The notes under the pieces are model-generated. The model did not search any database and was not told the origin of the DNA. It saw only the letters and a list, made by a program, of their open reading frames with translations. 60,607 nucleotides of DNA from Cyclobacteriaceae bacterium (GTDB lineage: Bacteria > Bacteroidota > Bacteroidia > Cytophagales > Cyclobacteriaceae), in NCBI GenBank assembly GCA_947458585.1, contig CANGYY010000011.1:1-60607 (forward strand). The letters are read 5' to 3'. The translations under genes and the position numbers were made by a program. Shown here piece after piece: positions 54,359 through 60,607 of the stretch (its first letter is position 1; each line of letters opens with the position of its first letter).

Positions 54359-54827
54359 TAAGAGCCAAGAACCGAGAAACAAGAGCCAAGATTCTTGAAA
54401 GATTTAATAAGGATTTGCTTCAATCGTGTTTTTAAAACCAATGACCATTTTTTGTAATTCTGAAATCTCTCTAGATAGAAGACCATATTTTTCTTCTTCA
54501 ATAATCCCTATTCTAAAGGCAATGATGAGTTGTGTTTCCAACTCAAAACACTCACCCAAACTTATTTCCAAGCAATTAGTGAATGCTTTTGAACTATTTC
54601 GGGCAGAGCCTTCAGCAATATTTGAAGAAGTCGAAACACTGCATCTTCTCATTTGAGAAGTAATTCCGAATCTCTCTTCTGATGGGAAAGATTTTGTTAC
54701 CTCATAGACAAGCACAGCTAACTCTACTGCTTTTTGCCAAACTTTAAGATTCTTAAAATTATGTTTGAGTTTCATCTTCCCTTCCCGTCTTGCTTCTTGT
54801 CTCTAAAGTCTTGTCTCTAGTTTCTCA
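54359..54827. repeat. Inverted CAAG/CTTG heptad arms enclosing the four-helix-bundle gene
   Basis: Left arm, strict 7-nt phase: TAAG(54359) agc CAAG(54366) aac CGAG(54373) aaa CAAG(54380) agc CAAG(54387) att CTTG(54394). Right arm: CTTG(54789) ctt CTTG(54796) tct CTAA(54803) agt CTTG(54810) tct CTAG(54817) ttt CTCA(54824). The small gene at 54404-54775 fits between them with 6 and 13 bases to spare. The CTAG word at 54817 contains the fadN stop codon, so the array overlaps the last fadN codons. Confidence 0.85.
54404..54775 (-). CDS. Four-helix-bundle protein (S23 ribosomal intervening-sequence protein family)
   Basis: A 123-residue all-helical protein. FKNLKVWQKAVELAVLVYEVTKSFP, the Y/FGITSQMRRCSVSTSSNIAEGSAR turn and the acidic ISLGECFELETQLIIAFRIG are the signature of the S23/four-helix family, first seen in the intervening sequences of 23S rRNA of Leptospira and related structurally to Avd of diversity-generating retroelements. 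These proteins are basic, form pentamers and probably bind nucleic acid; the cellular role is unknown. The gene interrupts the fadN-fadA spacing and is bracketed tightly by inverted heptad repeats. Intact, ATG start at 54773-54775. Confidence 0.88.
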   Translation of the reverse strand: MKLKHNFKNLKVWQKAVELAVLVYEVTKSFPSEERFGITSQMRRCSVSTSSNIAEGSARNSSKAFTNCLEISLGECFELETQLIIAFRIGIIEEEKYGLLSREISELQKMVIGFKNTIEANPY

Positions 54828-57222
54828 ATGGCTTCCCCTTAAACAGAATACTGTGGATTCGCTCGAGGGTCTTTTTCTCACCCGTTAAACTCAAGAAGGC
54901 TTCACGTTCTAGATCCAACAAGTACTGTTCGGTCACTTCGGTTGGAGCGGATAAATCCCCTCCAGCCATCACATTCGCCAGTTTCTTCGCAATTTTGGCA
55001 TCGTGCTCAGAGATATATCCCCCGTAGATCATACCCATGATTCCCGCCTCAAAGTAGGCCAAGCCACTTTTACCCAGCACCTTGATGTTGCGCTGTGGTA
55101 TAGGCTGGGTATAACCCAGGTCAGACATGGAAATTACCTTGGCTTTGGCATCGGCCAACTGTCTCTTTCGGTTGAGGGAAATCCCGTCACTGGCTCGCAA
55201 GTAGCCTAAGCCTCTCGCCTCTTCTGCAGAGGTAGACACCTTGGCGGTAGCAATGTTCATGAAGTATTCCTGCAGCTGGTTAAACTCTACGTCTCCTCCG
55301 ATGATGCCGTTGGAGAAACGGAGCGTCATTTCCTTCGTCCCTCCGCCGGCAGGGATAAGGCCTACCCCTACTTCCACCAAACCCATGTACAGTTCAGCAT
55401 GTGCCTGAATGTGGTCCGCATGAAGGGAAAGTTCACATCCACCACCCAAGGCCATATTGTGTGGCGCGACTACCACAGGTACAGAGGAGAAGCGCGCACG
55501 GGTCATCGTATTTTGAAACTGGGCGATCATCAAGTTGATTTCGTCAAACTCCTGATCTCCGGCAAACATGAACAACATGGCCAGGTTGGCACCAGCAGAG
55601 AAGTTGCCCCCCTCGTTGCCAATCACCAGTCCTTTGTAGGATTTTTCAGCCATGCCAATGGCGGTGTTGATGCCTTCAATCACTTCGGCCCCCATGGAAT
55701 TCATTTTGCTGTGGAATTCAAGGCCGATGACCTCGTCTCCCAAATCCACTACAGTGGCACCAGCATTGCCCCAGACTTTCTTGCCTGCAGACTTAAGTGT
55801 ATCCAAGATGACAAACTCCTCCAATCCAGGAATCTCTTTGTAGGACTTGGACGGGATGTCGTAGTAGGTTTTTTTGCCGTTGACAATCTTGTAGAAAGAC
55901 TCGTGTCCTGCAGCAAGAAGTTCGTGCACCCAAGCAGCCGCCTTTTCGCCAGCCGCTTCCATCTTGGCAACGGTCTCTTTTACGCCTAGAGCGTCCCAGG
56001 TTTCGAAAGGTCCAAGTTCCCAACCAAAGCCTGCACAAACTGCCTGATCAATGCGATACAGTTCGTCCGAAATCTCTGGAATTCGGTGGGAGCAATACTT
56101 GAATAAGTCGTAAAAAGAGGCACGGTAAAACTCACCCGCCCGATCTTCAAAATTGACCAAAAGACGCAAGCGTTTTTTCAAGTCCTCTACTTCTTTGGCT
56201 GCCTCAAGTGCCTTAAACTTCGGCTTTTCAACGTCTTTGTAGGCAAAGGTCTTCAGGTCTAGTTCCTGCAGTTCCTTTCTGCCGTCTGGGTGGCGGGTCA
56301 TTTTGAAGTAACCTTGGCCTGTTTTGTCTCCAAACCATTTGTTGTTGTAGAGCACTTCCACAATCTTGGGCAGGATAAACTTGTCTCTGGATTCGTCATG
56401 TGGAAGCGCCTTGTACAGGTTGTTGGACACGTTGACGGTAGTGTCTAGGCCAACCACATCCATGGTACGGAAGGTGGCAGACTTCGCGCGGCCGATCACC
56501 GGACCGGTGAGTTTGTCTACTTCAGAAACGCCAAATCCCATTTTTTCAATGGCATGCATGCCCGAAATGATGGCATATACTCCTATTCGGTTGGCGATAA
56601 AGGCAGGGGTATCCTTGCAAAGAACTGTTTCCTTACCCAGGTACCGATCTCCATAGCCCATCAAAAAGTCAACAAGTTCCGGTTTGGTTTTTGGTCCAGG
56701 GATGATTTCCAGAAGTTTGAGGTAGCGCGGAGGGTTGAAAAAGTGCGTTCCTGCAAAATGTGCTTGGAAATCTTCCGAGCGGCCTTCAGACATCAAGTGC
56801 ATCGGAATGCCCGAGGTATTGGAGGTGATGAGGGTTCCTGGCTTTCTGTATTTCTCTACTTTTTCAAAAAGTTGTTGCTTGATGTCCAAGCGCTCCACGA
56901 CCACTTCGATGATCCAGTCGTAGTCCTTGATTTTGGGAAGGTCGTCGTCAAAGTTGCCCGTAGTGATACGGGAAGCAAAGGCCTTCTCGTAAATCGAAGA
57001 TGGGTTTGCTTTGAGTGTGTTTTGAAGTGCTGTCGTGACGATTCGGTTGCGAACGGCAGGAGACTCCTTGGTCAAGCCTTTCTTTTGCTCCTCCTCATTG
57101 AGTTCAAAAGGAACGATATCCAGAAGCAGCACCTGCACGCCAATGTTGGCAAAATGACAGGCAATTCTGGATCCCATTACCCCTGAGCCCAAAACGGCTA
57201 CTTTTTTAATGGTTCTATTCAT
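54817..57222 (-). CDS. fadN: 3-hydroxyacyl-CoA dehydrogenase/enoyl-CoA hydratase fusion (FadN-like)
   Basis: An 801-residue bifunctional beta-oxidation enzyme with the dehydrogenase first: the NAD-binding KKVAVLGSGVMGSRIACHFA at the N-terminus, FAGTHFFNPPRYLKLLEI, the dimerisation/catalytic C-domain (GDKTGQGYFKM), then a crotonase domain from about residue 490 with GNEGGNFSAGANLAML and MALGGGCELSLHADHI and the acidic VEVGVGLIPAGGGTKEM. This order (dehydrogenase-hydratase) and length match B. subtilis FadN (789), not E. coli FadB (hydratase first). ATG at 57220-57222. The MarR gene ends 10 bp upstream and belongs to the same transcript. Confidence 0.93.
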   Translation of the reverse strand: MNRTIKKVAVLGSGVMGSRIACHFANIGVQVLLLDIVPFELNEEEQKKGLTKESPAVRNRIVTTALQNTLKANPSSIYEKAFASRITTGNFDDDLPKIKDYDWIIEVVVERLDIKQQLFEKVEKYRKPGTLITSNTSGIPMHLMSEGRSEDFQAHFAGTHFFNPPRYLKLLEIIPGPKTKPELVDFLMGYGDRYLGKETVLCKDTPAFIANRIGVYAIISGMHAIEKMGFGVSEVDKLTGPVIGRAKSATFRTMDVVGLDTTVNVSNNLYKALPHDESRDKFILPKIVEVLYNNKWFGDKTGQGYFKMTRHPDGRKELQELDLKTFAYKDVEKPKFKALEAAKEVEDLKKRLRLLVNFEDRAGEFYRASFYDLFKYCSHRIPEISDELYRIDQAVCAGFGWELGPFETWDALGVKETVAKMEAAGEKAAAWVHELLAAGHESFYKIVNGKKTYYDIPSKSYKEIPGLEEFVILDTLKSAGKKVWGNAGATVVDLGDEVIGLEFHSKMNSMGAEVIEGINTAIGMAEKSYKGLVIGNEGGNFSAGANLAMLFMFAGDQEFDEINLMIAQFQNTMTRARFSSVPVVVAPHNMALGGGCELSLHADHIQAHAELYMGLVEVGVGLIPAGGGTKEMTLRFSNGIIGGDVEFNQLQEYFMNIATAKVSTSAEEARGLGYLRASDGISLNRKRQLADAKAKVISMSDLGYTQPIPQRNIKVLGKSGLAYFEAGIMGMIYGGYISEHDAKIAKKLANVMAGGDLSAPTEVTEQYLLDLEREAFLSLTGEKKTLERIHSILFKGKPLRN

Positions 57223-57232
57223 GATCTATGTA

Positions 57233-57718
57233 TTAAAATGCGTTGCTGTGGGTTTCTTCTTCGGAGTAGGAAGTAGTGGGTACTTCCTTGGTTTGGATTT
57301 GATCGATTACTTTTTGGATTTTGGTGATCACACCAAAAAAACTGGCCAATTCTTTTTCGCTGAGTACATCGCGAACCTGCTCGTTAAAACGCTTCACACT
57401 TTGTACGGAAATTTCCTTTTTCCGTTTCCCTTCGGGGGTTAGGAAAATGCGTACCGAACGCTTGTCGATCGGGTCGGCCTTTTTGAAAATCAAGCCTTTC
57501 TCCTCCATGGTCTTCAACATGCGGGTAAGGCTTCGGGTCTCCAAACCAATCAAGGGGGCGATTTTCGTCGCCGGCGTCCCTTCTTTGGAGTTGATATTGA
57601 TCAACACAAAGCCAATTGCTGTGGTAAAACCCTCTTCTGCCGCCTGTTGGTTATACATCCTCGAAATGGCATGCCAGGCACTTTTGATGGGGTAATCCAC
57701 CGTCTCTTCTTTTTTCAT
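57233..57718 (-). CDS. MarR-family transcriptional regulator, probable regulator of the fad genes
   Basis: A 161-residue winged-helix regulator. The recognition region (PATKIAPLIGLETRSLTRMLKTMEEKGLI followed by the wing KADPIDKRSVRIFLTPEGKRK) is the MarR signature. I use the ATG at 57716-57718 (MKKEETVDYPIKS); a GTG two codons upstream is possible. The gene opens the fad block 10 bp before fadN. MarR proteins usually bind a palindrome overlapping their own promoter and release it on ligand binding; a perfect palindrome lies upstream at 57764-57777. An acyl-CoA ligand is the natural guess. Confidence 0.9.
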   Translation of the reverse strand: MKKEETVDYPIKSAWHAISRMYNQQAAEEGFTTAIGFVLININSKEGTPATKIAPLIGLETRSLTRMLKTMEEKGLIFKKADPIDKRSVRIFLTPEGKRKKEISVQSVKRFNEQVRDVLSEKELASFFGVITKIQKVIDQIQTKEVPTTSYSEEETHSNAF

Positions 57719-57763
57719 GGGCACATTGTGGGGAGAATAACGGACCTAAATTAGAAAAATTTT

Positions 57764-57777
57764 GTATGCATGCATAC
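57764..57777. promoter_or_regulatory. Perfect 14-bp palindrome, probable operator of the MarR-fad operon
   Basis: GTATGCATGCATAC reads identically on both strands. On the minus strand a near-consensus box TAATTTAG (57753-57746) follows 10 bp downstream, so the palindrome occupies the -33/-7 spacer, where binding would block RNA polymerase. It is 46 bp from the MarR ATG. Confidence 0.65.
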
Positions 57778-57810
57778 TATTTTATTAAAAAAAATGAGGA
57801 TGGATTGGAA

Positions 57811-57981
57811 GAGATTATTAGAAGCAAGAGACAAGAAATTAGACCTACGATTCAATTGCTAAGGAATTACTTTCGTTCTAAGAAAGCATTTTTCTCGGCT
57901 CTTGCATCTTGTTTCTTGCATCTTGTTTCTTGCATCTTGTTTCTTGCGTCTTGATACTTGCTACTAGAGACTTGATACTAG
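57811..57981. repeat. Heptad repeat element between the MarR gene and the acyl-CoA synthetase gene
   Basis: Left arm: TTAG(57818) aag CAAG(57825) aga CAAG(57832) aaa TTAG(57839). About 50 unrelated bases. Right arm: CTCG(57894) gct, then CTTG words every 7 nt from 57901 to 57957, including three exact copies of CATCTTGTTTCTTG (57905-57946), then CTAG(57964) and CTAG(57978), the latter containing the stop codon of the synthetase gene. This is the longest and most regular array in the window. Confidence 0.9.
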
Positions 57982-59726
57982 TTATACAATTTCTCCACCC
58001 GGTCCGCATACTTTTCCATGATCACCTTGCGTTTGAGTTTCATGGTCGGCGTCAGTTCCCCGGTTTCAATTCCCCAAGGCGTGTCCAGCAATTCGAATCG
58101 CTTCAGTTGCTCCCACTTTCCAAAAAGTTGATTGAATTCCTCCACTTCACTGAGGTATTTTTCTTGCACCTGCTCGTTGTTGATCATTTCCACATCCGTG
58201 GTGTAGGCAATTTCCTTACGCTTGCAATACTCGCGCAAGCCATCAAAACTCGGCACAATCAAGGCCGCAGGATAGTTGCGATCCGCACCCACGACGATCA
58301 ACTGTTCGATGAGCGGTGACTCCTTAAACTTATTTTCCATCGCCTGAGGAGCAATGTATTTACCTCCAGAGGTTTTGAACATCTCTTTCTTGCGGTCGGT
58401 GATTTTCAAATAGCGCCCTTCCAAGATGCCAATGTCACCGGTGTGGAACCAACCATTTTTAATTACCTCGGCGGTCATTTCGGGTTCCTTGTAATAGCCT
58501 TGCATCACATTTGGCCCTTTGACTAGGATCTCTCCGTCTTCGGCAATTTTCACTTCCACATCCTTCACAATCTTGCCCACGTAGCCAATCTTAATTTCTT
58601 CACGCGTTCCAATGGAAGCAGTCACTACCGGAGAGGTTTCCGTCAATCCATAACCCTCGCAAACGCGAATCCCAGCTGCCCAAAAAACACGAGCCAAACG
58701 AGGTTGCAATGCGGAAGCACCCGAATTGATTTGCATGATATTTCCACCTAACGCCTCTCTCCATTTGGAGAAAATCAGTTTGTTGGCCAACTTCAATTGG
58801 AAGTCATACCATCCTCCCATATCGGCAGCAGGATCGTACTTAAGTCCCAATTCCAAAGCCCAGAAAAACAATTTTTTCTTGACGCCAGTGAGTTCGTACC
58901 CTTTGGCAACAATCTTATCGTAGACTTTTTCCAACAAGCGGGGTACCGTATTGAATAGGTGAGGCTTCACCTCCTTTAGGTTGTCTCCGATCGTCTCCAT
59001 ATTTTCTGCATAGTAAATGGAGTACCCCATGTACATAAAACAGAACGACGCGGTACGCTCAAAAATGTGGCAAAGTGGAAGGAAACTCAACACTTTGGAT
59101 GTCCCCAAAGGCGGTGACATGATGTGGGATACAGAGATCAAATTGGAAAGTACGTTGGCGTGCGTCAACATCACCCCTTTCGGTTTGCCTGTAGTGCCTG
59201 AGGTATAGATAATCGTGAATAAATCTTCGGGCTTGACATTGGCTTTGTGTGTAGCCAATCCTGCATGATCACCCGATTTTCCTTCTACTTGCAATTCCGT
59301 CCAATGGGAAACGCCAGACAAACGGTCAAAGGAATAAATAGTTCGACCTTTCCCGGCTGCTTGAACCGCCTTGTCGTAGATGGTTTGGTCCCCTGCAAAA
59401 ATAATTTTTACATCCGCATGGTCAAAAATATACCCGTAATCGGCTACCGTAATGGTAGGATACATGGGTACAGAAATCACCCCAATTTGCTGTAAAGCCA
59501 AATCAATGAAGTTCCACTCAGGACGATTTTCTGAAATGATGGCTACTTTTTCTCCAGGAAGAATTCCCTTGGCCAAAATACCCAAACTCAACTCATCGAT
59601 AATGCTCTGTGCCTCTTTGGAAGAATAAGTTTTCCAAACTCCATCTTCCTTTCGGCTAAAAGCAATATCCTTATTGTATTTTTCAATTTGATAGGGAATA
59701 AGATCAAATAGACGGGTAAGTTCCAT
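57978..59726 (-). CDS. Long-chain acyl-CoA synthetase (AMP-forming)
   Basis: A 582-residue ANL-superfamily ligase that activates fatty acids for beta-oxidation. Motifs: the AMP-binding P-loop IIYTSGTTGKPKGVMLTH, EGYGLTETSPVV, the hinge GWFHTGDIG...LKITDRKKEMF and the catalytic lysine of FKTSGGKYIAP in the C-terminal lid. The layout is that of FadD15/LCFACS proteins. A signal or anchor is not seen. It lies upstream of the MarR-fadNAE operon, separated by a repeat element, and probably has its own promoter in the long AT-rich spacer at 59727-60184. The stop codon is inside the repeat. Confidence 0.93.
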   Translation of the reverse strand: MELTRLFDLIPYQIEKYNKDIAFSRKEDGVWKTYSSKEAQSIIDELSLGILAKGILPGEKVAIISENRPEWNFIDLALQQIGVISVPMYPTITVADYGYIFDHADVKIIFAGDQTIYDKAVQAAGKGRTIYSFDRLSGVSHWTELQVEGKSGDHAGLATHKANVKPEDLFTIIYTSGTTGKPKGVMLTHANVLSNLISVSHIMSPPLGTSKVLSFLPLCHIFERTASFCFMYMGYSIYYAENMETIGDNLKEVKPHLFNTVPRLLEKVYDKIVAKGYELTGVKKKLFFWALELGLKYDPAADMGGWYDFQLKLANKLIFSKWREALGGNIMQINSGASALQPRLARVFWAAGIRVCEGYGLTETSPVVTASIGTREEIKIGYVGKIVKDVEVKIAEDGEILVKGPNVMQGYYKEPEMTAEVIKNGWFHTGDIGILEGRYLKITDRKKEMFKTSGGKYIAPQAMENKFKESPLIEQLIVVGADRNYPAALIVPSFDGLREYCKRKEIAYTTDVEMINNEQVQEKYLSEVEEFNQLFGKWEQLKRFELLDTPWGIETGELTPTMKLKRKVIMEKYADRVEKLYN

Positions 59727-59739
59727 GTCTCAGGTCAGT

Positions 59740-60200
59740 TTGGGTGGATTGATTTTTTAATATTAACAAATCATTAGCGATTCCACAAGAATAGGATTTC
59801 CACACCTTTTTATTCACTATACATGTATTAAATTATTTAATTAAAAAAACATACAATTGTTATTAAGGCTGTGGATTCGTGGAAAACATGTACCTAAATA
59901 GTTAGGCACATATTAAAAAAATTTATCCCTTTATGTTTAACAGGTTATCCACCTGCTATCCACTTGATGGATCTTAATAATCAATGAGTTAGAAAAAAAC
60001 TACGCTCTTTGTGGATGAAAGTCTAGTTTTTGTTCGTGAAGAACTCACCTGTTGACAACTTGCGTTTGGTTCGTGGATAAGTAAGGACTTATTCCCACCA
60101 AAATTTTGACCGGATGATTTTCAATTCTTCCAGTGGATAAGTAGCCAGTTGTAAAAAGTAATCGGCTAGTTATCCACAGAAAATTTAGGGCTTATCCACT
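59740..60200. other. Candidate chromosomal replication origin (oriC): AT-rich stretch plus DnaA-box cluster
   Basis: This is the longest gene-free stretch of the window. It starts AT-rich (about 59750-59870), as expected of a DNA-unwinding element, and continues with DnaA-box-like sites (consensus TTATCCACA, 9 positions): minus 59870-59878 (7/9), plus 59945-59953 TTATCCACC (8/9), plus 59956-59964 (7/9), minus 60010-60018 (8/9), minus 60072-60080 (8/9), minus 60132-60140 (8/9), plus 60170-60178 TTATCCACA (9/9), plus 60192-60200 TTATCCACT (8/9). The last box lies inside the 3' end of the neighbouring gene. Eight such sites in about 330 bp are far above chance. The spacer must also carry the synthetase promoter. 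Confidence 0.75.
59818..59829. promoter_or_regulatory. Operator-like palindrome upstream of the acyl-CoA synthetase gene
   Basis: TATACATGTATT contains the perfect palindrome ATACATGTAT and agrees at 9-10 of 12 positions with the core TATGCATGCATA of the palindrome before the MarR gene. It lies about 92 bp upstream of the synthetase ATG. The region is AT-rich, so a chance match is possible. Confidence 0.35.
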
Positions 60201-60607
60201 GATTTTTTTTCAAATTTCTGTAATCCAGAAGCAGGATTTGCTTGAATAATCAGATCTTCTAGTGTCCAGCCTCCTCGGATGACCAAGTCTCTAGTCTTGT
60301 CTTCCCCTTCGTAATAGAATACTCGTTCGGCAGATCTCCGTTGGGTGTAATTTGATGGATCCCAAACTCCATTTCCATTCCGATCCTCAATGACACGCAG
60401 GCTGTAGGTACCTGGATCGAGGAGGCTAAATGAAAATTTACCGCCTTCTTTCAGCACTTGCTCGTAGGCAATCTCTTTTTTCCCATTGATGAGTTGAAGG
60501 AGTAAGGGACCTTTTGTACCAAGAACCTCCCCACTGATGCCGTCTGCTAGGTTTTTACGCAGGAGTTTACGGTAATTGGCCTCTACCTTCTTTTCATTGT
60601 ATTCTCC
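60185..60607 (-). CDS. C-terminal part of an Ig-like domain protein (SbsA/bacterial Ig-type), truncated by the window edge
   Basis: The reading frame is open from 60607 to the stop at 60185-60187, 140 residues; the start is outside the window. PGTYSLRVIEDRNGNGVWDPSNY, with its DRNGNGxWD calcium-loop-like motif, and YTQRRSAERVFYYEG are typical of the C-terminal carrier-type beta domain of secreted or lipid-anchored Ig-like proteins of Cytophagales. The function is unknown. The end of the gene (SVDKP) is encoded by DNA that includes a DnaA-box-like site (60192-60200). Confidence 0.75.
   Translation of the reverse strand, partial: GEYNEKKVEANYRKLLRKNLADGISGEVLGTKGPLLLQLINGKKEIAYEQVLKEGGKFSFSLLDPGTYSLRVIEDRNGNGVWDPSNYTQRRSAERVFYYEGEDKTRDLVIRGGWTLEDLIIQANPASGLQKFEKKSVDKP

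Noticed and set aside
57894-57981. CTTG repeat array considered as CRISPR or microsatellite
   Set aside because: The repeating unit is only 7 nt with a variable triplet, without 20-plus-bp repeats and spacers, and no cas genes are near; it is not a simple microsatellite because the triplets vary.

Overview
The window looks like a chromosomal segment of a Bacteroidota bacterium, most likely of the order Cytophagales (Cyclobacteriaceae/Algoriphagus-like). Reasons: a GldB gliding lipoprotein gene, repeated TAnnTTTG promoter boxes in place of sigma70 hexamers, few Shine-Dalgarno sequences, lipoproteins and porin-like proteins typical of the group, an RprX/RprY-like two-component pair, and single-copy housekeeping genes (radA, polA, gpmI, queG, nth, mutS, lysA) of that type. 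Names rest on motif recognition by eye; no database search was possible.

Layout. 1-149 is the end of an IS3-family (IS150-like) insertion sequence. 181-9705 carries a small outer-membrane protein, a PLP-dependent decarboxylase, radA, polA, a small membrane protein and a divergent amidase. 9702-18490 holds gpmI, queG, a vWA/AAA+ (MoxR/Mg-chelatase-like) gene pair, an RsmF-like rRNA methyltransferase, nth and gldB. 18719-30255 is a collinear Wzx/Wzy-type exopolysaccharide locus: SLBB-rich exporter, Wzz, flippase, GT2, polymerase/ligase, GT4, acyltransferase, GT4 and a DUF1972 glycosyltransferase. 30451-36380 has rlmF, an M14 carboxypeptidase, a dipeptide epimerase and the two-component system. 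36598-45546 contains lysA, an Fe-S (6-4)-type photolyase, a PD40 propeller protein, an M28-PDZ peptidase, a carboxylesterase and a glucan phosphorylase-like protein whose PLP lysine is replaced. 45571-46986 is an AT-rich, probably acquired DUF234-type ATPase next to two tRNA genes (Leu-UAA, Gly-GCC). 47738-50953 is mutS and a TrmH-like methyltransferase.

51092-59726 is a fatty-acid degradation block on the minus strand: acyl-CoA synthetase, then MarR regulator, fadN, a four-helix-bundle gene, fadA and fadE, in the same order as the fadNAE operon of Bacillus. A perfect 14-bp palindrome in front of the MarR gene is the probable operator.

Three things deserve most attention. First, the last intergenic region (about 59740-60200) has an AT-rich stretch followed by eight DnaA-box-like sites, one a perfect TTATCCACA; it is a candidate chromosomal replication origin. 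Second, the intergenic repeats share a hidden rule: a tetranucleotide word plus three variable bases repeated every 7 nt (CAAGnnn, TACGnnn, GTGGnnn, GAnnnnn), arranged as inverted arms, sitting at gene 3' ends and in several cases running into the stop codon. One of these inverted-arm structures encloses the four-helix-bundle gene. Third, the glucan phosphorylase-like protein has Thr where the cofactor lysine should be.
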